Assembly: GCA_900315485.1 (NCBI GenBank)
Contig: OMZI01000008.1
Span: 1-64,000, forward strand
Source: an uncultured Eubacteriales bacterium
Lineage (GTDB): Bacteria > Bacillota > Clostridia > Peptostreptococcales > Anaerovoracaceae
Direction: 5' to 3'
DNA: 64,000 nucleotides
Made by a program: the position numbers and the translations under genes. Below, piece after piece: positions 23,138-31,792 of this stretch. The notes below the pieces were generated by a model, which worked only from the letters and a program-made list of their open reading frames with translations, made no database searches and was not told the origin of the DNA. Every line of letters begins with the position of its first letter. Position 1 is the stretch's first letter.

Positions 23138-23767
23138 ATGGTTATATTCGATCTGGACGGAACTTTATGGGATTCCGGAGACTCGGTAGGAGAGTCATGG
23201 AACATTGTTATACAGCGTGCAGGGTATGATCTCACGGTCACTGCTGATGACCTCAGGCGCAATATGGGCAAAACGATGAATGAGATCGCGGACGATCTTT
23301 TCGGTTTTCTGCCTGAGGAAGAACGTTATGCTCTTGCGAGGAGATGTGAAGTCTTCGAGAATGCATACATCACGGAGCACGGCGGCAGGCTGTTCGAAGG
23401 AGTACGTGAGACTCTGAAAGAACTGTACGATGCAGGCGTGAAAATGAGCATCGTCAGCAACTGCCAGGAAGGGTATATCCCGGCTTTTCTCACATCAATG
23501 GACATGCACAGGTACTTCATCGACTATGAGGAGTGGGGAAGAAGCGGACTTCTCAAGGCTGACAACATACGCCTGGTCATGGAGAGGAACGGTGCAGAAA
23601 AAGCTGTGTATGTAGGAGACATCCAGAAGGATGCAGACGCCTCCGCAAAGGCGGGTGTTCCGTGCATATGGGCGGCATACGGATTCGGACATATCGATAA
23701 GCCTGCAGGAGTGCTGAATGAGTTCGGTGATCTGCCGCAGGTCCTGAAGGATTTAGGCTATTTATAG
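23138..23767 (+). CDS. HAD-superfamily hydrolase (phosphoglycolate phosphatase-like)
   Basis: A 209-residue phosphatase. Motif I is VIFDLDGTLWDSG (nucleophile Asp5, acid/base Asp7), motif II MSIVSNCQEGYI (Ser/Asn), motif III is the Lys in GLLKADNIRLVM, and motif IV YVGDIQKDADASAKAG with the metal-binding Asp pair. The helical cap between residues about 15-85 places it in subfamily I (Gph/PgmB-like). Substrate unknown; Trp after DGTL is typical of a clostridial subgroup. The start at 23138 follows AGGAAGGAAAACAC. The MFS gene begins 20 bases later, so these may be co-transcribed. Confidence 0.88.
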   Translation: MVIFDLDGTLWDSGDSVGESWNIVIQRAGYDLTVTADDLRRNMGKTMNEIADDLFGFLPEEERYALARRCEVFENAYITEHGGRLFEGVRETLKELYDAGVKMSIVSNCQEGYIPAFLTSMDMHRYFIDYEEWGRSGLLKADNIRLVMERNGAEKAVYVGDIQKDADASAKAGVPCIWAAYGFGHIDKPAGVLNEFGDLPQVLKDLGYL

Positions 23768-23787
23768 AATTAAGAAAGCGATAAACC

Positions 23788-25122
23788 ATGAAGCTTAATA
23801 ACAAAAGAACCGTACTTGTAGGTCTGGCATTCCTGTCCATCTGTGCTTTCTGGCAGATGTATGACAATGTAGTGCCTCTCATACTCACCAAGACATTCCA
23901 TCTCAATGAGACTTTTTCGGGTACTATTATGGCCGCGGACAACGTGCTTGCGCTGTTCCTGCTGCCGTTCTTCGGCACCCTTTCTGACAGGACGCGCAGC
24001 AGGCTCGGCAAGAGAACGCCTTACATACTTGCCGGGACCGCGGCCGCTGTCATCCTTCTCAACATACTTCCTGTACTTGACAACAGCTACTACGCATCCC
24101 CGTCGCCGGGCAAGATGGCGGCTTTCATAATACTGCTCGGACTGCTGCTCATTGCGATGGGAACATACCGCTCACCTGCTGTAGCACTCATGCCTGATGT
24201 GACGCCAAAGCCTCTGAGGTCCAGGGCCAATGCCATCATCAACCTGATGGGCGCGGTAGGAGGGATAATCTATCTGGCTGTTGCTGCAGTCATGTACCCG
24301 AATTCAAAAGTGCTCGGCCTGGATCATGTGAATTATCAGCCTCTGTTTATCGTCGTTTCAGCCATCATGATCGTTTCGATCGCGGTCATGTTCGCGACTA
24401 TAAGAGAGCCTCAGCTGACAGCAGAGAATCAGGCGCTTGAAGCTCAGCATCCTGAGTGGAATCTTGCTGAGGACGACGGCAGCGGCAACGAAGTGCTGCC
24501 TCAGAATGTCAGGAGGAGTCTTATGTTCCTCCTCGCATCGATCGCCCTGTGGTTCATCGGATACAATGGCATCACAACGTGGTTTACGACTTATGTCGAT
24601 CTGGTCATGGGACAGGGACTCGGAGGAGCTTCGACATGCCTCCTGATCGCAACCGGCGGAGCGATCATTTCATATATCCCTATCGGCCATATAGCGCACA
24701 GGATAGGAAGAAAGAGAACTATAATGATCGGCATCGTGCTGCTCGCGGCATGCTTCCTCGGCGGATTCTTCCTGACGACAGCATTCCACAGCATCAACGC
24801 TGTCATGTTCATAGTCTTTGCACTCGTAGGCTTTGCATGGGCGGCTATCAATGTAAACTCGCTGCCTATGGTCGTTGAGATGTGCAGGGGCTCGGATATA
24901 GGCAAATTCACAGGTTATTACTATACGGCTTCCATGGCGGCTCAGGTCGTCACACCGATCCTTGCGGGATTCCTGATGAGGAACGTAAGCTACAAGGTGC
25001 TCTTCCCGTATGCGGCATTCTTCGTTGCAATGAGCTTTGTAACCATGACACAGGTCAGGCACGGCGATGCTGCTCCGGAGGCAAAGGGCGGACTGGAAGC
25101 ATTTGAAGACATGGATGATTAG
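23788..25122 (+). CDS. MFS transporter (SLC45/GPH-like)
   Basis: A 444-residue, 12-helix membrane transporter. The loop after helix 2 is FFGTLSDRTRSRLGKRTPYI, the DRT-x-LGKRxP signature shared by MFS sugar transporters of the SLC45/sucrose and GPH-like branch; the equivalent loop in the second half is IAHRIGRKRTIMIGI. A long hydrophilic loop lies between helices 6 and 7 (residues about 210-240). Substrate probably a sugar or glycoside, by analogy only. It is followed nine bases later by a glycerophosphodiesterase gene, which could use an imported ester, but this pairing is speculative. Confidence 0.85.
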   Translation: MKLNNKRTVLVGLAFLSICAFWQMYDNVVPLILTKTFHLNETFSGTIMAADNVLALFLLPFFGTLSDRTRSRLGKRTPYILAGTAAAVILLNILPVLDNSYYASPSPGKMAAFIILLGLLLIAMGTYRSPAVALMPDVTPKPLRSRANAIINLMGAVGGIIYLAVAAVMYPNSKVLGLDHVNYQPLFIVVSAIMIVSIAVMFATIREPQLTAENQALEAQHPEWNLAEDDGSGNEVLPQNVRRSLMFLLASIALWFIGYNGITTWFTTYVDLVMGQGLGGASTCLLIATGGAIISYIPIGHIAHRIGRKRTIMIGIVLLAACFLGGFFLTTAFHSINAVMFIVFALVGFAWAAINVNSLPMVVEMCRGSDIGKFTGYYYTASMAAQVVTPILAGFLMRNVSYKVLFPYAAFFVAMSFVTMTQVRHGDAAPEAKGGLEAFEDMDD

Positions 25123-25131
25123 TTAAAGGAA

Positions 25132-25953
25132 ATGAAAGGTATAAGCTTACTTACAGATACATTGAGGGATGCCAGGATAATGACAGGGCGCACGGGCAGG
25201 ATGCCGGAGCCGAGGGAAGTGAAACTGGCGGAGCGCTATGCTCACAGAGGCTATCATGACAAGCCGCATATCCCGGAGAATTCGATGGCAGCCTTCAGAA
25301 GGGCGGTCGAGCACGGTTTCCCGGCAGAGTTCGATGTACATATGATCGCAGACGGAAGCCTTGTGGTCTTTCATGATGAATCTCTTGAAAGACAGACCGG
25401 CGTCAGCGGAGAGATAGAGGATTACGATATAGTCAACCTCAGCCGGCTGAGACTTGAAGGCACGGATGAGCAGATCCCTACTCTTGATGAGGTGCTGAAC
25501 CTGTACGAACACACTGGTCTGCCGCTTCTGATCGAACTCAAAGTGGCGCGCGGCAATTACCGCATACTTACGGAAGCTGTATGCAGGAGACTCGACAGCT
25601 ATACCGGTGAATATACGGTCGAGAGTTTTGACCCGAGAGCGTTGATGGTGCTGCGCAGGATAAGGCCTGAAATAAGAAGAGGGCAGCTGGCGCAGGATTT
25701 CATAAAGAACAGGGAAGGACTGCCGTTTCACCAGGCGGTACTCCTGACCAATCTGGCGTTCAATAAAATAGTGCAGCCTGATTTCATCGCTTACCGGTTC
25801 TCCGACAGGATGGTGCCTGCGCTCAGAAGAGCGGCCAGGAAGGAAGGCATCCCGGAGGCGATGTGGACGATAAAGACACCTGAAGACTACAGAACTGCAG
25901 TAAGAGAGGGCTGCGTCCCTATATTCGAGCAGTTCGATCCGGATAATATGTAA
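25132..25953 (+). CDS. ugpQ: Glycerophosphodiester phosphodiesterase
   Basis: A 273-residue cytosolic GDPD enzyme that splits glycerophosphodiesters into glycerol-3-phosphate and an alcohol. The motifs are AHRGYHDKPHIPENSMAAF (catalytic His with HRG, Glu of PEN), AEFDVHMIADGSLVVFHD (Glu-x-Asp metal ligands, catalytic His), and PLLIELKV (Glu-x-Lys). A C-terminal ERMVPA-like segment and MWTIKTPED (the VWTVN strand) complete the barrel. The ATG at 25132 is tight against AAAGGA; ATG at 25180 is an alternative. Neighbours are an MFS transporter and an E2-like protein. Confidence 0.92.
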   Translation: MKGISLLTDTLRDARIMTGRTGRMPEPREVKLAERYAHRGYHDKPHIPENSMAAFRRAVEHGFPAEFDVHMIADGSLVVFHDESLERQTGVSGEIEDYDIVNLSRLRLEGTDEQIPTLDEVLNLYEHTGLPLLIELKVARGNYRILTEAVCRRLDSYTGEYTVESFDPRALMVLRRIRPEIRRGQLAQDFIKNREGLPFHQAVLLTNLAFNKIVQPDFIAYRFSDRMVPALRRAARKEGIPEAMWTIKTPEDYRTAVREGCVPIFEQFDPDNM

Positions 25954-25971
25954 AACGAAAGGAAAAGATCA

Positions 25972-26829
25972 ATGAAGAACAAAAGAAGAGACGGCGTGAG
26001 AGTCAAAGGTCTGGACGGATATCACAATATCCTTCCGTACATCATGCCTAAGAGGACTGAGGCGGAAGTCTCCATGACAGAGCAGTTCGACGTAACGGAT
26101 CTCGTGAAGTACATGAAGGAGAGGAATGAAGAGGAAGGCGTAAACATCAAGATCTTCCATTCGATCGTCACTGCAGTGGCAAGGACTGTTTATCACAGGC
26201 CGAGACTCAACTGGTTCATCTCCGGCAGATACTATTATGAGAGACCGGATATCACGTTCTCATTCGTCGTAAAGCAGAAGTTCGAAGATACTGCTGACGA
26301 GACTCTCATGTTCATGAAGGTAGAGCCGGACATGAATATCGATTCCATCTCGAAGCTGATCCTCGGCGACGTCAAGAAGGTCCGTAAGGCCAAGAGCAAC
26401 GACCTTGACAAGCTGATGAACTTCGTAGGCAGCCTGCCGAGACCTTTCCTTGAGGGATTCTTCGCTACTCTCAGAAGGCTCGAGTACCACGGTGTGATGC
26501 CTAAGGCTCTGACAGCAGGAGACCCTAACTACTCATCGGTACTGCTGTCCAACCTTGGATCGATCGGCGCTGATTCCTGCTACCATCACCTGAGCAACTA
26601 CGGGACCTGCTCAGTAATGATCACCATAGGCAAGCTGCATCAGGAGCAGAAGCTGATGTATGACGGGACATGGCAGCCGCGTGATGTGATCAACTGCACA
26701 TTCAATATCGATGAGAGACTGGCTGACGGGTTCTATTATGCAAAATCCCTGAGGATCATGAAGTATCTCCTTGAGCATCCTGAGGCAATGGAAGAGCCTA
26801 TCTCGCAGACTGTGCCTGTAGAACTGTAA
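25972..26829 (+). CDS. E2-type (2-oxo acid dehydrogenase) acyltransferase-fold protein lacking the catalytic His
   Basis: A 285-residue protein with the chloramphenicol-acetyltransferase / E2 catalytic fold. Recognisable parts are MTEQFDVTDLVKYMKERNEE (the first E2 strand-helix), HSIVTAVARTVYHRPRLNWF and the C-terminal NIDERLADGFYYAKSLRIM, which corresponds to the E2 motif DHRxxDG. At the position of the catalytic His there is Glu248 (E-R-L-A-D-G), and there is no lipoyl or subunit-binding domain and no E1/E3 gene nearby. It may therefore be a non-canonical acyltransferase or a binding protein. [14 protein letters not shown]; it follows the GDPD gene by 18 bases. Confidence 0.8.
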   Translation: MKNKRRDGVRVKGLDGYHNILPYIMPKRTEAEVSMTEQFDVTDLVKYMKERNEEEGVNIKIFHSIVTAVARTVYHRPRLNWFISGRYYYERPDITFSFVVKQKFEDTADETLMFMKVEPDMNIDSISKLILGDVKKVRKAKSNDLDKLMNFVGSLPRPFLEGFFATLRRLEYHGVMPKALTAGDPNYSSVLLSNLGSIGADSCYHHLSNYGTCSVMITIGKLHQEQKLMYDGTWQPRDVINCTFNIDERLADGFYYAKSLRIMKYLLEHPEAMEEPISQTVPVEL

Positions 26830-26888
26830 TTAATTGCGGATGTGCAGTTTTGCACAGACTGTGAGAGTTAATTAAAAGGGGGTATATA

Positions 26889-29267
26889 ATGGCGGGACCT
26901 GGTCCGGGACGTATGGGCGGCCCGATGAGATTCCTCACCGATGAGGAAAAACAGAACATGCCCAAAGTGACGAAGGCGCTGCTTGTCAGGATACTGAGCT
27001 ATCTCAAGCCGTACTGGCTGCAGTTCATCTTCGTATTCATCGCGATACTGCTGTCGGCAACTGTGGGACTGCTGCCGTCGATCATAACCGGCCGTATCGT
27101 TGATGAGGCACTTGTAGGAAAGAACATGGAGCTGCTTATCAGGCTGCTCCTTATGGCTTTTGCTGCGCTCACTGTAAGCCAGCTGGTCGGTGTGCTTGAG
27201 AACTACATCAATGCGTGGATATCCCAGAAGATAATCTTCGACATGCGCAATCAGATGTATAAACATCTCCAGTACATGCCGCATTCCTTCTTCACGACCG
27301 AGAAGCAGGGAGACATCATCACAAGGATGAACACCGACATAAGCGGTGTCAGCTCTGTCATCAGCGGCACTCTCTCGAACATAGTCAGCAATGTCGCGAC
27401 GGTAGTCACGACTCTTGTTGCACTGTTCAGCATGAGCCCGCATCTTGCGGTAGTGGGCATACTGGTCATACCGCTTCTCATTCTTCCGACGAGGACTGCA
27501 GGCCGCACGAGATGGAAGTATCTCACGCAGAGCCAGGCCAAGAGCGATGAACTCAATCAGAAGATCGACGAGACGCTGTCGGTCAGCGGCTCGATGCTGG
27601 TCAAGATATTCACCCGCGAGCAGAAGGAATATGACGACTTTGTCAAAGTCAACAGGGAGGTGACGGACCTCAACCTCAAGGAGCAGAGATCCGGCCAGCT
27701 CTTCAGAGTCGTCATGGGAATGTTCACCCAGGTCGGACCGCTTCTCATATATTTTGCCGGAGGGTATTTCATAATAAAGAACATCGACCCTGATCTTACG
27801 GTCGGTATCATTACTGCGACGGTAGCTCTTATCAACAGGCTGTACCGTCCGATAGAGCAGCTTCTGAATCTCTCCGTAGACTTCACAAGATCGCTGGCAC
27901 TTTTCACCCGTATCTTCGATTATTTTGACAGAGAGAACACTATAGTATCGCCGGAGAACGGCGAGAAGCCGGATGTGGACAACAAGCCGATCACTTACGA
28001 GCATGTTGCGTTCAGCTACAACCCTGAGAACCCTATTCTTACGGACGTGAACTTCGAGGTGCCGGGCGGATCCATGTATGCGATAGTGGGTCCTTCGGGT
28101 TCGGGCAAATCGACAGTAGTCAATCTCATTCCGAGACTGTACGACGTGAACGGAGGAAGCGTTAAGGTCGCGGGCGTAGACGTCAGGGATTTTGACCTCG
28201 AATATCTGAGATCGAAGATCGGAGTCGTGACGCAGGAGACCTATCTCTTCAACGGGACGATACTTGAGAACCTGAAGTACGCCAACGATAACGCAACGAT
28301 GAAAGAGATCGAAGAGGCGTGCAGGATAGCCAATATCCATGATTTCATAAACAGTCAGCCTGATGGTTATAATACCCAGGTCGGCAACCGCGGACTCAAG
28401 CTCTCGGGCGGTGAGAAACAGAGGCTGTCTCTGGCAAGAGTCATACTCAAGGATCCTAAGATCCTGATCCTCGATGAGGCGACTTCAGCCCTCGATTCGA
28501 TTTCCGAGAATTCCATAAAGGATGCGCTCGAGAAGATGATGAAGGGCAGAACGAGCATAGTCATCGCGCACAGACTTTCGACTATCCTGAAGGCGGACAG
28601 GATCCTCGTCGTCAAGGACGGGGTCATCGCGGAGCAGGGCACTCATGAAGAGCTCCTTGAGCTGGGCGGCACTTATAAGGAACTGTATGAGACACAGTTC
28701 CGACAGGCAATCGACAGCGAGGCTGCAAGGAATGACTCTGAAGAGGCTGAGGAAAGTGACGGCCTGAAAACAGAGACTCTGTCCTCGCAATACTCAGTAA
28801 AAAGGATCACTGAGTCGGACATTTCAGCTGTCTACAGGCTGGCCAAGTCCAACTCAAAGTATTACGAATACATGAATACGGTTCCGACAAGAGAGAGCCT
28901 GACGGAGATCATCTCAGAGCTTCCTGAAGGAGCGCAGAGGCACTGCAAGCATTTTGTCGGATTCTATAACGACGATGATGTGCTGGTCGCTGTACTTGAC
29001 CTTATCACCGGATATCCTGAAGGCGATGATGCCTTCATAGGATGGTTCATGGTTGACGGTGCTATGCAGGGGCGCGGCGTAGGTTCTCAGATAATAGCTG
29101 ATGTCAGAGCTGCGATGAAGGCTGCCGGATACGACTATCTGTCGCTCGGCTGCAGCAGCAACAATGAAGAGGCGATGGCCTTCTGGAAGAACCAGGGCTT
29201 CCGCGAGACAGGAGAACAGCAGGAAGCAGACGGATATACCGTCGTCGGACTGGCGAAAGATATATAG
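26889..29267 (+). CDS. ABC exporter (fused membrane and ATPase domains) with C-terminal GNAT domain
   Basis: A 792-residue protein. Residues about 30-330 are the six-helix exporter domain (LSYLKPYWLQFIFVFIAIL; FFTTEKQGDIITRMNTDI coupling helix). Residues about 370-605 are the ATPase: Walker A GPSGSGKST (401-409), Q-loop VVTQETYLFNG, signature KLSGGEKQRLSLAR, Walker B ILILDEATSALD and IAHRLSTI. Residues 635-792 are a complete GNAT acetyltransferase (VKRITESDISAVYRLAKSN; acetyl-CoA loop MQGRGVGSQIIADVR, 726-740; AFWKNQGF). The frame is continuous and no internal start with an RBS is seen between the parts, so this looks like a true fusion. As homodimers such exporters move lipids, drugs or peptides; the GNAT could modify the cargo or a regulator. 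Confidence 0.88.
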   Translation: MAGPGPGRMGGPMRFLTDEEKQNMPKVTKALLVRILSYLKPYWLQFIFVFIAILLSATVGLLPSIITGRIVDEALVGKNMELLIRLLLMAFAALTVSQLVGVLENYINAWISQKIIFDMRNQMYKHLQYMPHSFFTTEKQGDIITRMNTDISGVSSVISGTLSNIVSNVATVVTTLVALFSMSPHLAVVGILVIPLLILPTRTAGRTRWKYLTQSQAKSDELNQKIDETLSVSGSMLVKIFTREQKEYDDFVKVNREVTDLNLKEQRSGQLFRVVMGMFTQVGPLLIYFAGGYFIIKNIDPDLTVGIITATVALINRLYRPIEQLLNLSVDFTRSLALFTRIFDYFDRENTIVSPENGEKPDVDNKPITYEHVAFSYNPENPILTDVNFEVPGGSMYAIVGPSGSGKSTVVNLIPRLYDVNGGSVKVAGVDVRDFDLEYLRSKIGVVTQETYLFNGTILENLKYANDNATMKEIEEACRIANIHDFINSQPDGYNTQVGNRGLKLSGGEKQRLSLARVILKDPKILILDEATSALDSISENSIKDALEKMMKGRTSIVIAHRLSTILKADRILVVKDGVIAEQGTHEELLELGGTYKELYETQFRQAIDSEAARNDSEEAEESDGLKTETLSSQYSVKRITESDISAVYRLAKSNSKYYEYMNTVPTRESLTEIISELPEGAQRHCKHFVGFYNDDDVLVAVLDLITGYPEGDDAFIGWFMVDGAMQGRGVGSQIIADVRAAMKAAGYDYLSLGCSSNNEEAMAFWKNQGFRETGEQQEADGYTVVGLAKDI

Positions 29268-29304
29268 CAGAACACAATACTTATCCTACTGAAAGAAGCA
29301 GACG

Positions 29305-30549
29305 ATGATGCAGACTAAACTTGGCACTAAATTCTGGATAGCGATGGCCGTGTTCGGACTCATGGGACAGGTCGCATGGGTCGTGGAGAACATGTACTTC
29401 AATGTGTTCATATACAAAATGTTCCATGCCTCGCCGGCGGATATTTCTGCGATGGTCATGGCAAGCGCTGTCACTGCGGCGCTGACTACGATCATCATGG
29501 GAGCAGTGTCTGACAAGGTCGGAAAGCGCAAAGCGTTCATGAGCGCAGGATACATCATCTGGGGCATCAGCATCATCAGTTTTGCATATATCAAAAGCAT
29601 ATTCATGACGATAGTCATGGACTGCGTGATGACATATTTCGGATCGACAGCCAATGATGCCGCGTACAACGCGTGGCTGACTGACAGGGGAGACTCCACC
29701 AACAGGGGGAAGATCGAAGGCGTCAATTCGATGATGCCTCTCGTCGCGATACTGGTGGTATTCGGCGGGTTCATGAGCTTCAACCTTGATACCCACGAAG
29801 CATGGACGACCATCTACTACATAATCGGCATCGCAACGACACTTATTGGTATTGCGGGCTGGTTCATGATAGAGGACGCGCCGGATCTGAAGCCGGTAAA
29901 GGAAAGTCTCGGTGAGACGCTTGCATACAGCTTCAGGCCGTCCGTGGCGAGGGAGAATAAGACTCTGTATCTCGGGCTCCTGAATTTTGCAGTGTTCGGC
30001 ATCTCGATACAGATATTCATGCCGTATCTTCTGATCTACTATGAGAAGACACTCGGCATGGATAATTACGTCCTCATATTTGCGCCGGCCATCATTCTGG
30101 CGGCGGTGTTCACTGTGTTCTACGGAAGGCGGTATGACAGCAAGGGATTCATGGGCAGTATAGTGCCTGCGATGCTCATGCTGCTGCTCGGCTATGCGGT
30201 GCTGTTCTTCACGAAGACGACAGTGCCTGTGTTCATCGGATCGCTTCTGATGATGTGCGGATACCTTTCCGGAATGTCCGTGTTCGGAGCCCTCATAAGG
30301 GACAACATACCGGAGGGCAGATCGGGCCAGTTCCAGGGAGTCAGGATCATAGGGCAGGTGTTCATACCGGGCCTCATCGGGCCGGCTGTCGGAGCGCGGA
30401 TCCTCAGAGATGCCGAGGTGATCACAAACAGTGACGGTACAACTTCATTCCTGCCTGACAGGGTGATCTGGTCTGCAGCTGCAGCGGTCCTTGTGATACT
30501 GCTGGCTGTGCTCGCCTGCACATTCGGAAAGGGCAAAAAATGGAACTGA
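29305..30549 (+). CDS. MFS transporter
   Basis: A 414-residue, 12-helix transporter. The N-terminal half has FGLMGQVAWVVENMYFNVFI in helix 1 and GAVSDKVGKRKAFMSAGYII after helix 2; the central loop (FMIEDAPDLKPVKESLGETL) is short. The charged helix-1/2 region with Glu (VVENMY) is typical of GPH/SLC45-like symporters; the substrate is unknown. The start is the first of two ATGs, after a weak AAAGAAG. Its 3' end overlaps the GNAT-AlkD gene by ten bases, so the two are translationally coupled. Confidence 0.83.
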   Translation: MMQTKLGTKFWIAMAVFGLMGQVAWVVENMYFNVFIYKMFHASPADISAMVMASAVTAALTTIIMGAVSDKVGKRKAFMSAGYIIWGISIISFAYIKSIFMTIVMDCVMTYFGSTANDAAYNAWLTDRGDSTNRGKIEGVNSMMPLVAILVVFGGFMSFNLDTHEAWTTIYYIIGIATTLIGIAGWFMIEDAPDLKPVKESLGETLAYSFRPSVARENKTLYLGLLNFAVFGISIQIFMPYLLIYYEKTLGMDNYVLIFAPAIILAAVFTVFYGRRYDSKGFMGSIVPAMLMLLLGYAVLFFTKTTVPVFIGSLLMMCGYLSGMSVFGALIRDNIPEGRSGQFQGVRIIGQVFIPGLIGPAVGARILRDAEVITNSDGTTSFLPDRVIWSAAAAVLVILLAVLACTFGKGKKWN

Positions 30550-31790
30550 CATTCAGAAAAGCAACATCCGATGATCTTGAAGACATCGTGAGAATATATG
30601 ACAAAAGCCACGATGCAGAGGAAGCCGGGCTTACGACAACGGGCTGGAAGAGAGGCATATATCCTGTCCGCTCTGTTGCGGAGGCTTCGCTTGCGCGCGG
30701 CGACATGTATGTGGCTGAGCTGACGGATGATGAGCATCCTGAGCCGTGGATCATCGCGACCGGTGTGATCAATCAGATCCAGGTGGACGTATATGCGGAC
30801 TGCGACTGGATATACAGAGGGCCTGATGAAGATGTCTCTGTTCTCCACACACTTGCTGTAGATCCCGATGCAAGGGGCAAGGGGGCAGGTCCTGCGTTCG
30901 TAAGATTCTGGGAGGGCCTTGCAGCTGAGCAGGGCTGCTCGATACTCAGGATAGACACGAATGCGCTCAATAAAAGAGCGCGCAATATGTATGCAAAACT
31001 GGGATACATCGAGTCCGGCATAGTCCCGACAGTTTTCAACGGACTGAAGAATGTAGACCTCGTAATGATGGAAAAATTCATCGGGACAGATATACAGAGG
31101 CGTCTCAGGGAGATGCAGGATGCTGAATATGCAGACTTTCAGATGGCGCTGATCCCGGGCAAGGAACATGAGTGTGCGATTGGCGTACGGACTCCGCAGC
31201 TCAGGGGTTTTGCAAAAGAGCTGTACAGAGCGTCACAGAAAGGCGGCGATGCCGCGCGGCGTGAGCTTGAAGAATTCATGGGGACGCTGCCGCACAAATA
31301 CTTCGATGAGATGCAGCTCCACGCGTTCGTGATCTCAGAGATAAAGGATTTTGATACTTGTATTGCAGAGGTCGAAAGATTTTTGCCTTACATAGACAAC
31401 TGGGCGACCTGCGACCAGCTTTCACCTAAGACATTCAAAAAACACAGGCACGAGCTGCTGACGTACATCGGCAGATGGCTCGGTTCGGAGCATACATATA
31501 CGGTCAGGTTCGGGATACTGATGCTGATGCAGCATTTCCTCGATGAGGACTTTGATATATCATATATGGACAGGATCGCAGAGATCCGGTCGGATGAATA
31601 CTATATAAACATGATGATCGCGTGGTACTTTGCGACGGCACTGGCAAAGCAGCCCGGACCGGCTCTGGCAGTGCTGGAGGAGCAGAGGCTGGCAAAGTGG
31701 ACACATAACAAGGCGATACAGAAGGCGATCGAAAGCCGCAGGATAACCGATGAGCAGAAGTCGTACCTGCGCACACTTAAAATCAGGTAA
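30540..31790 (+). CDS. GNAT acetyltransferase / DNA alkylation repair (AlkD-like) fusion
   Basis: A 416-residue fusion. Residues about 1-178 are a GNAT domain (LTFRKATSDDLEDIVRIYDK; LHTLAVDPDARGKGAGPAFV with the acetyl-CoA loop; NKRARNMYAKLGYIESG). Residues about 190-416 are an AlkD-like HEAT-repeat DNA glycosylase domain (IGVRTPQLRGFAKELYRAS; FLPYIDNWATCDQLSPKTF, with the Trp/Asp of the AlkD substrate cleft; SDEYYINMMIAWYFATALAK; KWTHNKAIQKAIES). AlkD relatives excise positively charged alkylated bases. The fusion may join acetylation of a DNA-damaging compound with repair, but this is inference. It overlaps the upstream MFS gene and is two bases from rarA. Confidence 0.87.
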   Translation: MELTFRKATSDDLEDIVRIYDKSHDAEEAGLTTTGWKRGIYPVRSVAEASLARGDMYVAELTDDEHPEPWIIATGVINQIQVDVYADCDWIYRGPDEDVSVLHTLAVDPDARGKGAGPAFVRFWEGLAAEQGCSILRIDTNALNKRARNMYAKLGYIESGIVPTVFNGLKNVDLVMMEKFIGTDIQRRLREMQDAEYADFQMALIPGKEHECAIGVRTPQLRGFAKELYRASQKGGDAARRELEEFMGTLPHKYFDEMQLHAFVISEIKDFDTCIAEVERFLPYIDNWATCDQLSPKTFKKHRHELLTYIGRWLGSEHTYTVRFGILMLMQHFLDEDFDISYMDRIAEIRSDEYYINMMIAWYFATALAKQPGPALAVLEEQRLAKWTHNKAIQKAIESRRITDEQKSYLRTLKIR

Positions 31791-31792
31791 TT

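Noticed and set aside
26868-28340. 490-codon open frame antisense to the ABC exporter
   Set aside because: Mirror image of a strongly coding plus-strand gene; no RBS, His/Arg/Tyr-rich unnatural composition and no recognisable domain.
28680-28800. Frameshift or missed stop joining exporter and acetyltransferase
   Set aside because: The frame is continuous, the linker is plausible (Glu/Ser-rich) and no RBS-ATG begins a separate acetyltransferase gene.
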